64,000 bases of DNA, taken from Paucibacter sp. KBW04. GTDB lineage: Bacteria; Pseudomonadota; Gammaproteobacteria; Burkholderiales; Burkholderiaceae_C. The notes beneath the pieces were generated by a model that saw nothing but the letters and a program-made list of their open reading frames with translations, was not told the origin of the DNA and did no database searches. Below are positions 1 to 7,599 of the stretch, piece by piece (the stretch's first letter is position 1; each line of letters opens with the position of its first letter). The stretch covers positions 62,001 through 126,000 of the forward strand of contig NZ_QAJN01000011.1 of NCBI RefSeq assembly GCF_003852425.1, given 5' to 3'. The translations under genes were made by a program, and so were the position numbers.

Positions 1-499
1 CGCGCGTGGCCAGGCCCATGCGCTGCAACTCGCCTTCGTTTTGCTTGAGCTGGCGGCCCAGCATGGAGGCTGCACCCGTGAAGGTCTCGGCATCGGTGTA
101 GATGTCGCCCAGTGCCACATTGAGCGTGCTGGCCTCGGAGGTGGTAATGCTCAGCGTCCGCGCCAACTTGTTGGCTTCGCCTGTGAACTGCTGGGTAGCC
201 TTGATGCCGCTGGCAAACATGGCCCCGCCGCCGAGAATCGCCGCCACCGCTGCGAATGCGATGTTCACCTTACTGAAGGCCCCAGATAGGCCGCTGATGG
301 CGCCGCCCATACTGCTGGTGCTTGAAGACACGGCTTCTGCGGCCTTGCCCATGTGCTCCGCCGTATCGGCCCGCAGCTTGGTGAAGTGCCCGCGCATTTG
401 CTCCGCGGCACGCTGCACCAAGCTCGGGGCCTGCTGCATACCGCTTTGGAGCTCAGCGGTGTTGGCCGTGACATTGACGTTGACGGTGTTGTCGCTCAT
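1..499 (-). CDS. Tail tape measure protein, N-terminal part (runs off the window)
   Basis: The first 166 residues are visible, starting at ATG 499-497. They begin MSDNTVNVNVTANTAELQ and continue with an Ala/Ser/Gly-rich, helix-prone stretch. A hydrophobic glycine-rich segment lies near residues 78-100, followed by a TGEANKLARTLSITTSEAS region like those in tape-measure proteins of siphophages. The start overlaps the stop of the upstream tail-chaperone frame (ATGA), which is the usual position of this gene after G/GT. Tape-measure proteins set tail length and help eject DNA. The rest lies left of the window. Confidence 0.8.
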   Translation of the reverse strand, partial: MSDNTVNVNVTANTAELQSGMQQAPSLVQRAAEQMRGHFTKLRADTAEHMGKAAEAVSSSTSSMGGAISGLSGAFSKVNIAFAAVAAILGGGAMFASGIKATQQFTGEANKLARTLSITTSEASTLNVALGDIYTDAETFTGAASMLGRQLKQNEGELQRMGLATR

Positions 500-804
500 G
501 GTGCGGCCGCAGTTGGAGAGGTGGTTGAAGTGGGCAAGCCCATGCTGACCAGCAAGGCGTTGAAGTCGCCTTCGGATAGCTTGGTGGTCGGGATTACGTC
601 CTGGTCTTCCAGGTGCTCGGCTTGCTCGTCTTGCTTCTTGGGCTTGGCCGCGCCGAGGTAGTGCGCCACCATCACAGGCAGCGGGGGAAACTGCGCCCAT
701 TGCTCGCGCAGCGCGGCGAGCGTGGGCAGATCAAGCTCGTCGCGGATGTGGGGGATCGTCCAGCCGGTGCAATACGCCACTTCGGCGTAAAGCGCCGGCC
801 AGTT
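496..804 (-). CDS. Tail assembly chaperone, frameshift extension (T-like part)
   Basis: This open frame has no convincing start of its own. It follows the G-like chaperone gene directly and is in its -1 frame. Read through from a run of five G (812-816), the peptide continues GGLNWPALYAEVAYCTGWT and then an acidic helix rich in Gln/Glu, ending at 496. That gives a lambda GT-like fusion of about 215 residues. A GTG at 780 could in principle start a separate protein, but conserved-looking sequence (ALYAEVAYCTGW) lies upstream of it, which favours frameshifting. Such fusions bind the tape measure and recruit tail-tube subunits and are absent from the finished tail. Confidence 0.65.
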   Translation of the reverse strand, partial: NWPALYAEVAYCTGWTIPHIRDELDLPTLAALREQWAQFPPLPVMVAHYLGAAKPKKQDEQAEHLEDQDVIPTTKLSEGDFNALLVSMGLPTSTTSPTAAAP

Positions 805-818
805 CAGGCCTCCCCCGC
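804..818 (-). promoter_or_regulatory. Candidate -1 frameshift site
   Basis: On the minus strand the end of the chaperone gene reads GCG GGG GAG GCC TGA. A tRNA on GGG can slip one base back within the five-G run and still pair fully. Translation then continues GGA GGC CTG AAC in the frame that stays open to 496. It is not a perfect X-XXY-YYZ heptamer, so efficiency cannot be judged. The frame arithmetic (codon starts shifted by exactly one base) fits a -1 event. Confidence 0.5.
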
Positions 819-1154
819 TGGGTTTCCCTCCTGGCCCTCCAAGGCCTGGGCCTCGGCAGCTTTGCGCCGCGCGCCAGACACATCCATCACCGCCTGGAAC
901 ACGTCGACCATGTTGCTCACGTCGATGAGTTCGGCCACAGCCTCCCGCGTCATCTCGGGATAGTTGCGGCGCAAGGCGGCGTGCGCGGCATCGATGGCGG
1001 TGGCGACCTGCTTGCGGTCGCTGATGTCACCGGTGAAGCTGGCCAGGGAGTCTTGCAGCTGCTCCATAGCCCCCAGCGAAAGCGGGGGAACCACCAGCAC
1101 CTGGCCAGCCAGATCGAGCGCGATGCCCTTGATCTTGACGACAGGCATGCTCAT
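804..1154 (-). CDS. Tail assembly chaperone (G-like)
   Basis: This 116-residue protein begins MSMPVVKIKGIALDLAG. It has a short beta-rich N-terminus (KIKGIALDLAGQVLVVPPLS) followed by helices, a pattern common to phage tail assembly chaperones. The gene sits between the tail tube and the tape measure, the conserved place for this function in siphophages. It starts at 1154, overlapping the tail-tube stop. Its own stop (806-804) lies just past a G-run that could move ribosomes into the next frame. It was assigned by position and size, since the family is poorly conserved in sequence. Confidence 0.65.
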   Translation of the reverse strand: MSMPVVKIKGIALDLAGQVLVVPPLSLGAMEQLQDSLASFTGDISDRKQVATAIDAAHAALRRNYPEMTREAVAELIDVSNMVDVFQAVMDVSGARRKAAEAQALEGQEGNPAGEA

Positions 1155-1921
1155 TACTCCTGGGTGTAGATGTCACCCAGCGAGTAGCCAGCGGCATCAG
1201 CCTGGGCGCTGAAGTCGATTTCGGGCACGCTGAAATCGTCGTTCTTGGATCCGAACAGCATCAGCTTGTTCGAGACCACCGATTCCAGCACCGCGAGTGT
1301 CTTCTTACCCTGGAACTGGCCCATGTAGTGGATCTTGAGCATGGGGGTGTAGCCCATGGGCAGGTTCAGCAACTGGATGCGCTTGGCGCCGGCCAGCGTG
1401 TAGGTGTAGCTGAAGCTGATGTACATCTTGATGCCGACATCGGCGGCAGCGAAGGTGTAAACGCCAGCGGACACACTGTACTGGCCGGTGGTCGGGGCGC
1501 TGGCCACTCGAGTCATCACACGTCCGGTCGCATCCACGACGCCAAGGTCATCCACCCAAGTGCCGGAATTGGGCACGGTCGGCGTGATCGTGAATGGGGT
1601 GGAAGGAACAACGGTGCCAGTGGTGTCAGCGTACAGCGCCTTCATCGTGCCGCTGCTCAGGCCGGAGCCGAAGAACAGGGTGTTCAGGGCCTGGCCGTTG
1701 ATCAGAGCGCCTTTGAACTTGCCGGTGGTCTTGACCTTGCCTTGGGCCGCGGCCAGCGCAAAGCGATTGGTGCCGAAATACTCCTTGAGGTCGCCCGCGA
1801 AGTCGAGCGACATTTCCTGCAGGCCCGCAACGCGGATCGGCGTGGGGTTGGTGATGGGGTTGCCGTAGGCGTCTTGCAGCAAGGTGGCGAACAGGTCGCC
1901 CGCGCCGAAGGTGAGTTGCAT
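1154..1921 (-). CDS. Major tail tube protein
   Basis: This 255-residue protein forms the inner tail tube by analogy. It starts MQLTFGAGDLFATLLQDAYG and has the pattern of siphophage tube proteins: an N-terminal strand region containing an LQEMSLDF segment, a central Thr/Ser/Gly-rich beta region, and a C-terminal part (QLLNLPMGYTPMLKIHYMGQF, then DDFSVPEIDFSAQAD) that resembles the end of tube proteins. It lies between the tail terminator-like gene and the tail chaperone. No membrane segment or signal peptide is seen. The exact subfamily is not recognised. Confidence 0.72.
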   Translation of the reverse strand: MQLTFGAGDLFATLLQDAYGNPITNPTPIRVAGLQEMSLDFAGDLKEYFGTNRFALAAAQGKVKTTGKFKGALINGQALNTLFFGSGLSSGTMKALYADTTGTVVPSTPFTITPTVPNSGTWVDDLGVVDATGRVMTRVASAPTTGQYSVSAGVYTFAAADVGIKMYISFSYTYTLAGAKRIQLLNLPMGYTPMLKIHYMGQFQGKKTLAVLESVVSNKLMLFGSKNDDFSVPEIDFSAQADAAGYSLGDIYTQE

Positions 1922-1966
1922 GATGGTCGTCCTTTCGTGACGGATGGAATGCGCAGGGCGCGGGGT

Positions 1967-2389
1967 TTAGGTGGCAAGGATCTGAATGGGGACGATGGCC
2001 ACGGCCTGCTCGCCCAAGGTGCCTTCGTCGGTTTCGATGGCGCCTTCGATGCGGGCCCACTCCACGCCCGCGATGGGCAAGGTGTGGACGCCGGTAATGG
2101 GGTGCAGCACAAAGGCCGCCTCAATGGCATCAAGGATTGGGTTCAGCACCGTGCCGGGCACCTGGCCGCCGCTGGTGCGGACATAGACGTAAAGGTCAAC
2201 CGACAGCAGCCACTTGGTGGGCTCGCCGGTCTTCTGAATGGCTTGTTCGCGCTTTTGTGCCTGGAACAGCGCGGGTTGCTGCTCGGCGGGCACATCGTTC
2301 CAGTGCTTCAAGATGCGCGAGCTGATGCGCAGGCCTGGCACGGCGGCCAGCAATGCGAACAGGCCTGCATAGATGGGTTCACGGTTCAT
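1967..2389 (-). CDS. Tail terminator / tail completion-like protein
   Basis: This 140-residue protein begins MNREPIYAGLFALLAAVPG and contains a W-N-D-V-P segment and a DLYVYVRT strand. That layout is common in the small tail-terminator family that caps the tube at the head junction. It overlaps the upstream HK97-gp10-like gene (ATGA at 2386-2389) and precedes the tube gene, as expected for a head-tail joining block. The assignment comes mainly from gene order, size and fold-like pattern. Confidence 0.6.
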   Translation of the reverse strand: MNREPIYAGLFALLAAVPGLRISSRILKHWNDVPAEQQPALFQAQKREQAIQKTGEPTKWLLSVDLYVYVRTSGGQVPGTVLNPILDAIEAAFVLHPITGVHTLPIAGVEWARIEGAIETDEGTLGEQAVAIVPIQILAT

Positions 2390-2922
2390 TTCATGGCCTT
2401 TGTGCCTGCGGCAATGGCGGCGTTCAGTTCAGCCTCAATCACGCCGGCATCGTTCAGATCTTTGAGAGCTGATCGCAGGAACGACCGCTCGAGCAGGTTG
2501 ACGTTGGCGGTGTGCGCCTTGACCGTGGCGTAAACCGGATACTTCAGCGGTTTGCCGAACGCCTTCTTCACAAGGCGCAAATGCTCTTTCACGGTCACAG
2601 GGCCGGTGAAGCCGTACTCGTGCATCCGCCCGTACTTGACCGGGGCCCGGCCGTCCTTGCCTGTGATGTCGTCCACGCCCACCGTGCCGATGATGTTTGT
2701 GCCAGCCTCATAGGTGCGAGGCGACTGGGTCACCGCCCTGGCCAGCGTGCCAGTAACGCGCTTGAGCACTTGGCCGCTGAGCTTGTTCTGCACGCTCTCA
2801 CGCATCAGCTTGAGCGTGATCCGGCCCATGCCTTTGATTAGTTCGGCCCGCACCTCGGCCGACACACGGCCTAGGTTGCGGCTGACTTCCTTGTCGCCGC
2901 TGACGCTGCCGTTGATGCTCAT
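2386..2922 (-). CDS. HK97 gp10-like head-tail joining protein
   Basis: This 178-residue protein starts MSINGSVSGDKEVSRNLGRV. The N-terminal helix, the central YGRMHEYGFTGPVTVKEH segment and the C-terminal helical region with RSFLRSAL match the HK97 gp10 type minor tail or completion family. It overlaps the adjacent connector gene at 2919-2922 and the terminator-like gene at 2386-2389, so the joining block is probably translationally coupled. Confidence 0.7.
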   Translation of the reverse strand: MSINGSVSGDKEVSRNLGRVSAEVRAELIKGMGRITLKLMRESVQNKLSGQVLKRVTGTLARAVTQSPRTYEAGTNIIGTVGVDDITGKDGRAPVKYGRMHEYGFTGPVTVKEHLRLVKKAFGKPLKYPVYATVKAHTANVNLLERSFLRSALKDLNDAGVIEAELNAAIAAGTKAMK

Positions 2923-3467
2923 AGCGGAGCAACGCGGCGATAGCTGTTCAGGACGGCCTTGGAGCTCGGCGTCAAATCAGCCGTGATGAAGTTGATGGTT
3001 TCGCCTGCCAGCGCCTTGCTGCTGATGTCGATGTGACCGCGCCTATTGAGGGCCAGCAACACTGTTTCAATCACAGCTTGCTCAATGTCGCCGGGCACCG
3101 AGGCATAGCCAGCGGTGTAGGTGACTTGCACGTTGTTGCGCCCGCGCGTGAAGCTGTAGCCCACCAGCAGGATGGTTCGATCAGCCAGCCACCAGCCTGT
3201 TTGGCCGAAGGCCGCGGCCTTGGGGATCACCTGGCCATTGACCGTGACGGCCGAGGCTGCAGTGACCGGGTACTCGGCCAGCAGCATGGCCTGGCCGCCG
3301 GTGCCGTTGCGGGTCTCGGTGTAGCTGGCGGACAAGACGCTACCCTGCAGGAAGTTCTCAACAGCCGCGCTGGCCCGCGAGATGAGCGCAGTCAGCAAGG
3401 CGTCCAGTTCCGTGCCCGCGATGGACCCGTAAGCCTTCACGGCCGCCAGGGTGGTCAAGTCCGCCAT
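2919..3467 (-). CDS. Head-tail connector protein (gp6-like)
   Basis: This 182-residue protein begins MADLTTLAAVKAYGSIAG. The N-terminal helical part (LDALLTALISRASAAVENFLQ), a Thr-rich beta part and the VTYTAGYASVPGDIEQAVIETVLLAL segment are typical of gp6-like connector adaptors that bind the portal. It lies between the capsid block and the gp10-like gene and overlaps the latter by four bases. The match by pattern and position is good. Confidence 0.72.
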   Translation of the reverse strand: MADLTTLAAVKAYGSIAGTELDALLTALISRASAAVENFLQGSVLSASYTETRNGTGGQAMLLAEYPVTAASAVTVNGQVIPKAAAFGQTGWWLADRTILLVGYSFTRGRNNVQVTYTAGYASVPGDIEQAVIETVLLALNRRGHIDISSKALAGETINFITADLTPSSKAVLNSYRRVAPL

Positions 3468-3472
3468 GACGA

Positions 3473-3724
3473 TCAGGCCTGGGCGGCGGGCTCGTCGGCG
3501 GGGGCTTCAGCTGCAGCCTCTGCAGCCTTGGCCTTTTTGCCGCCCTTCGGCGCTTCCTGGGCGGCGGGCTCGTCGGCGGGGGCGTTGCCAAAGCCGAAAC
3601 CATAGAGCTGCAGCGCGTGCTGCGAGGCAACTTCGAACTTGCCATCCGCGCCGATGTCGTATTGCACGCCATCGACCGATGCAGAGTTGGCGCCCTCGGG
3701 GCCAACCAGTTTGATCTTGTCCAT
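3473..3724 (-). CDS. Small Ala/Pro-rich capsid-adjacent protein
   Basis: This 83-residue protein starts at ATG 3724 behind a GGAG ribosome site. The first 45 residues (MDKIKLVGPEGANSASVDG, then YDIGADGKFEVASQHALQL) look like a small beta domain seen in short phage proteins between capsid and connector genes. The rest is a low-complexity tail in which ADEPAAQ occurs twice, encoded by a 26-bp direct repeat. It may decorate or stabilise the head, but no function can be read from the sequence. Confidence 0.6.
   Translation of the reverse strand: MDKIKLVGPEGANSASVDGVQYDIGADGKFEVASQHALQLYGFGFGNAPADEPAAQEAPKGGKKAKAAEAAAEAPADEPAAQA
3480..3583. repeat. 26-bp direct repeat pair in the capsid-adjacent gene
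   Basis: The same 26 bases occur at 3480-3505 and 3558-3583, in frame within the 3473-3724 gene. They encode the repeated PADEPAAQ segment. The repeat probably arose by local duplication and could expand or contract by slippage. Confidence 0.85.
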
Positions 3725-3740
3725 CTGATTTTCTCCTGTA

Positions 3741-3772
3741 GAAACGAAAGAGCCCCGCACGGGGCGGGGCTC
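3741..3772 (-). terminator. Candidate intrinsic terminator after the capsid gene
   Basis: Read leftward, an 8-bp stem (GAGCCCCG/CGGGGCTC, 3750-3757 and 3765-3772) is followed by TTTCGTTTC. It lies between the capsid gene and the next gene inside the late operon, so it would need partial read-through or antitermination. Confidence 0.6.
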
Positions 3773-3804
3773 AGGGTCGCTGGGATCGGTGATCTAGTTG
3801 GTGA

Positions 3805-5319
3805 TCAGCCGACGTTGGTGATGATGCCGAGCGAAGGCGGGAAGTAGTGCTGAAGCACCTCGTCTGCGTAGACGCCGTACTCGTACTTGCGAGTGCGCAG
3901 CGGCCACTCGATTTGGTAGTACTCGCGGCGGGTGCGCACGCGGCACAGATCGCTCACGCCGTCCAGGTAGGCCGGCACGCGGGTGGTGCGGAACAAGATC
4001 GTGCCGGGCGGCAGGTTGGGGTGAACGATCAGATCGATCACCTCGCCCGTGATCGGCGACAGGTACTTGCCTACGTTGCGGCCAGCGACCATCTCTTGCG
4101 TGGCGCTGTTGTGGTCGATGGTGAACATCACGTTCGGGTTCGTCTGGCCCAACACCACGTTGGTGATCTTCTGAAACTGGCGGAAGTTCAGATAGATCTG
4201 GTTGGGTTGCAGGCGATAGCGGTCGTAGAACTGAGCCAAGGCCACATCGATCTCAACCACCCGGCCACCAGCACCGGTCAACGTGTTGCCAACGCCCGGC
4301 GTGCCCGTGGGCAATGCGTTGTAGTACGCGCCCAGGTTCGACTTGCTGGCGATGGTCAACAGACCGTCAAAGTCCAGCGCGCTGGTGCTGTTGTCAGCCG
4401 ACGGCAGAGACGAGGCCAACTGGTTGCCGCCACCGGTTGCCGCGGTGATAGACACGCTGTTGATCGTGGTCACCGCACCCAGGCGCTCAGAACCCGCTGC
4501 ACCCCAGTACCAGGCATAAGCCACAGCGCCGCGCACTGCTGCCACAGAGCCGGTGGCCGAGCCGGTGGGGCCCGTCACCGAGACAGTGGCAGCCGCCGAC
4601 TTCTGGGCAGTGCCAGCGCCGAAGGTGTCGGTGGTGCCATCCGCATTAGTGCGGGTGATGGAAGCGCGGACCTGGGCGGTGGTGGCATCGAAGAAGCCGC
4701 CGGCCTGGCCGTTGTTGATGCCGGCCACATCCCAATAGGATTGCAGCGTCAGCGCCACGCAGATCACCGAAAGGGTTTGCGTGGCCAGCGTGCCGCCAGA
4801 GCCAGAGGCCGCCAAGGTTGGCGTGGGCGTGGTGCCCAAGGCCGCCGAAGTGTTGCCACCCAGCAGGATCATTTCCTCTTCGATCATCAGGGATTCCAGC
4901 GTCTGGCCAACAGCCAGCGCCTTCACATCCTCGAAGCCCTTAGCGGCATAGTCAGCCTCGAAGGTCACCGCCTTTTCCAAGCCGATGCCACGATAAGCCG
5001 CCAGATATTCAGCACTGGTGTGCTGGACTTGGCCGCCGCGCTGGCCCTCACTCACGCCCGCACGCACGCGGGTGGTGTTGATGCCGGTGATGGCCTTCCA
5101 GTTGGCCTGGATCGAGAAGCCGCCACCCACGCGCGGGATGCTGTTGCGCAGGGGGGCGAGCACGGGATAGAGCTTCTTGCTGGGCGCTTCCAGGTCGTAA
5201 CCTTGGATGCCCGCAGTCGCGCTGCCCGGCTGGGTGAAGTTCTTGGTCAGCTCGTCGACTGCCTTGGCCTGGGAGGTCTTCACCAACTCCAGGAGTTCGG
5301 CCATGTTGTTGGCGCCCAT
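3805..5319 (-). CDS. Major capsid protein
   Basis: This 504-residue HK97-type capsid candidate starts at ATG 5319 behind AAAGGAAA. The N-terminal helix (MAELLELVKTSQAKAVDEL), the LYPVLAPLRNSIPRV segment, the glycine-rich middle and the C-terminal VRTRREYYQIEWPLRTRKYE block fit long capsid proteins of phages with a separate protease and scaffold. Residues from about 230 to 305 form a Thr/Ser/Ala-rich insertion (VSVTGPTGSATGS, then AYAWYWGAAGSERLGAVTT) that reads like an added beta-sandwich domain. Its neighbours are the protease/scaffold fusion upstream and connectors downstream. Confidence 0.8.
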   Translation of the reverse strand: MGANNMAELLELVKTSQAKAVDELTKNFTQPGSATAGIQGYDLEAPSKKLYPVLAPLRNSIPRVGGGFSIQANWKAITGINTTRVRAGVSEGQRGGQVQHTSAEYLAAYRGIGLEKAVTFEADYAAKGFEDVKALAVGQTLESLMIEEEMILLGGNTSAALGTTPTPTLAASGSGGTLATQTLSVICVALTLQSYWDVAGINNGQAGGFFDATTAQVRASITRTNADGTTDTFGAGTAQKSAAATVSVTGPTGSATGSVAAVRGAVAYAWYWGAAGSERLGAVTTINSVSITAATGGGNQLASSLPSADNSTSALDFDGLLTIASKSNLGAYYNALPTGTPGVGNTLTGAGGRVVEIDVALAQFYDRYRLQPNQIYLNFRQFQKITNVVLGQTNPNVMFTIDHNSATQEMVAGRNVGKYLSPITGEVIDLIVHPNLPPGTILFRTTRVPAYLDGVSDLCRVRTRREYYQIEWPLRTRKYEYGVYADEVLQHYFPPSLGIITNVG

Positions 5320-5339
5320 ATCATTTCCTTTCAGGAGAT

Positions 5340-5384
5340 AAAAAAGGCCGCACGAGGCGGCCGGAAAAACACCCGGAGCGGGTG
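5340..5384 (-). terminator. Tandem intrinsic terminators between protease fusion and capsid genes
   Basis: Two hairpins follow the stop of the 5386-7596 gene on the minus strand. The first is CACCCG-ctc-CGGGTG (5370-5384) followed by TTTTT. The second is GGCCGC-5 nt-GCGGCC (5346-5362) followed by six T. Both look able to stop transcription between two late genes that must be co-expressed, unless polymerase is antiterminated. Confidence 0.75.
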
Positions 5385-5385
5385 A

Positions 5386-7596
5386 TCAGAATGCGCGGAT
5401 CGGGCGGGCTTGTGCCGCCTTGATCAGCGTTGCAACATCGTCCACAGCACCGTCGGCTTTCACCACGGGCGCGGGGTCTTCGTTCTCTTTGCCGTCGTTG
5501 CGGTCGGCTTGCTTGCCGATCACCAGGGCCTTGGTCACGCCCTTGGGGGCGGCAGGCTGGGCCAACAGATCGGCGTGCGCCTTTCGCAGGGTCACCAGTT
5601 CGGTGAGCGCTGCTTTGGTCAGTGCGGCGGCGGTGGGCTCGGCCAATTCCAGGCCGGCGGCCTTGGCGATCTCGGTGACTTGCTCGGCTTCTTCGGTGGC
5701 TCGCTTCTGGAAATCGGCCTCGGTGTCCGCCTTCTGCTTATCGCCCTCGCCTTCGCCTTCTTCGTCCTCGTCCTTGTCATAGCCAAGGTCTGCCAGCGCC
5801 TTGTCAGCGGCCTTGCAGGCTTCGTGCGCGGACTTGAGGGCGGCTTTGGTCGAGGTGCTGAAGCGCTTGCCAGCCTTGGCCAGGTCGCCTCCAGCGTCAG
5901 CCGCGGCGATCACATCGACCACCACGGGCACAGGGACAGCAGCCTGCAGGTTTGCCAACAGCTCAGCGCACTCTTCGGCGGCCATGGCCTGGAACACACC
6001 AACACCAGTCTTGAGCCAGTCCAGCAGCGCGGCGGGCAACGGGCTGTTGTCACCTTCGTTCTGAGCCTCCCAACCGGCGGAACTGACCAAGTAGCCAATG
6101 CCGCGCAAGATGCTGGCGAAGTCGGAGAGCTCATACAGGCCCTTCTTGAGATCGTCAGCCTGCGCCGCCCACACAAGGTCTTCCCCTTCAGCCTTGACGA
6201 TGCAGATACCGCTCTCCGGGTTGCAGCCAGCGTCCACCACCGAGGTCTCGCTGATCCGCTTGACGAGGACTCGGGTCGCCTTCACTGAGGTGCCGTCAGC
6301 CTTCGTGACCGTCTCAGCCAAACGCTTGGCGACAGAGCCGCCGATGCTGAACGCAGCCAGCGTGCCGTCAAGCACTTTGGCCTGGGTGTCTTGCGCCCCG
6401 GAGCTGATGAAGGCCTTGACGATGATCTGCTTGGCGTCGTCGTCACAAACGACTTCCATCGCCTTACCCACAGCCTTCTTCGCATCGTGCTGCTCACGGA
6501 TATTGCCCGCCCAGCCAGCGAATGCGGCCTTGGCCGACTCGTAGTCGACGATCTCATCGGCATGGTCGAGGGCTTCACTTGTTGCGATGCCCTGCACCAC
6601 CAGTCGGCCATCGTCGAGCTTCTCGGTCTTCATGATCGGGAAGTTCAAGTGGAAGTTTTCGCGCGCTGCGCCGCTCCAGATCAGTTTCATGGTCGTGTCC
6701 TTCATGGTCTTGCCCGTGTCGGGCATTTCGTCGGTCAGCACCGGCAGCACGGTGCACCGGCAATTGGGATGGTTTGGCGGAAAGCTCTCGCCGCTCGGAA
6801 AGTCTTCGTTCATGCCAATGACACCGGCTGCTTCGCAGGCCTGGCATTCCTCGCTCACAAGGTCGTCTTGGGCTGTGCTCCAGGTCTTGCCTGCCACCAG
6901 GCCGGAGGCTTGGTAGCCCTCCATCGTTCCGGCCATGTCAGCCTTGGCGATCTCGGTTCGGGCGATGGATTCGGCGCGTTCAGGGCTGAAGGCGGTGCCT
7001 TCGAGGATCGAGGCCTTGAGTTCGTCTGCGCTCAGGCCCTCGGTCAGCGCCTCTTCGACCTTGCCGCGCAGCATTTCGCGGGTGCTGTCATCGATGCGCC
7101 ACTTCGCGTTGGGGTTCGGCACCAGATCGCCATCAGCGTTGCGCTTCATGCCCACCATCTCGGCCGCGCGTGCACGGCCCCAGGCAGCGGCCTTGTCACC
7201 GGTCAGCGTGACCACTTCTTCAGCTTTCACACTGAGCTGCTTGAGCGCGGCCGCGCCGCCGTCCATGGCCATGGCCGCCAGCGGGTCTTCAGCCACACTG
7301 ACGATGGCATGCCATTCTTCGCCGAACTCCAAAGCATCCAAGGCCTTGCGCGCCCGCACTGCCGCGGCTGCAAGGGCCTCGGGATCTGCGCCCGGCTTGC
7401 GGGCCTTCTTCTGCAGGCCCAGCTGATCCACCAGCTGGTCAGCAATGCCGGGGGCTCGGGCCGCCAGGAACTCCGATAGACCTTTGGCCAGGGCCTTGCG
7501 TTGTTCGGCAACAGCTTTGCGGTCACGGTTGATCGGTTTCAGGGCGAGCTTAGCCAGCGCCTCTTCTGCGGTGAGGCGTTTGCACAGGATCTGCAT
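5386..7596 (-). CDS. Head morphogenesis (Mu F-like) / prohead protease fusion with scaffold-like tail
   Basis: This 736-residue protein appears to join three phage functions. Residues 1 to about 295 resemble Mu gpF-type minor head proteins, with the hallmark PPNHPNCRC motif near residue 280 and an ARTEIAKAD segment before it. From about residue 310 (MKLIWSGAARENFHLNFPI) it looks like a phage prohead protease of the XkdF type: KLDDGRLVVQGIATSEALDHADE, IREQHD and AAFSIGG blocks. The last 200 residues are Lys/Glu/Ala-rich, with an acidic stretch (DKDEDEEGEGEGD) like a scaffold. In many phages these are separate genes between portal and capsid. Confidence 0.75.
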   Translation of the reverse strand: MQILCKRLTAEEALAKLALKPINRDRKAVAEQRKALAKGLSEFLAARAPGIADQLVDQLGLQKKARKPGADPEALAAAAVRARKALDALEFGEEWHAIVSVAEDPLAAMAMDGGAAALKQLSVKAEEVVTLTGDKAAAWGRARAAEMVGMKRNADGDLVPNPNAKWRIDDSTREMLRGKVEEALTEGLSADELKASILEGTAFSPERAESIARTEIAKADMAGTMEGYQASGLVAGKTWSTAQDDLVSEECQACEAAGVIGMNEDFPSGESFPPNHPNCRCTVLPVLTDEMPDTGKTMKDTTMKLIWSGAARENFHLNFPIMKTEKLDDGRLVVQGIATSEALDHADEIVDYESAKAAFAGWAGNIREQHDAKKAVGKAMEVVCDDDAKQIIVKAFISSGAQDTQAKVLDGTLAAFSIGGSVAKRLAETVTKADGTSVKATRVLVKRISETSVVDAGCNPESGICIVKAEGEDLVWAAQADDLKKGLYELSDFASILRGIGYLVSSAGWEAQNEGDNSPLPAALLDWLKTGVGVFQAMAAEECAELLANLQAAVPVPVVVDVIAAADAGGDLAKAGKRFSTSTKAALKSAHEACKAADKALADLGYDKDEDEEGEGEGDKQKADTEADFQKRATEEAEQVTEIAKAAGLELAEPTAAALTKAALTELVTLRKAHADLLAQPAAPKGVTKALVIGKQADRNDGKENEDPAPVVKADGAVDDVATLIKAAQARPIRAF

Positions 7597-7599
7597 GGT

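Noticed and set aside
1328-2533. 401-codon plus-strand frame
   Set aside because: Antisense to tail-tube and joining genes; low-complexity Gly/His/Ala sequence typical of shadow frames.
3847-5385. Long plus-strand frame of 512 codons
   Set aside because: It lies antisense to the capsid gene and is a GC-skew shadow: His/Arg/Ala-rich sequence with no domain pattern.
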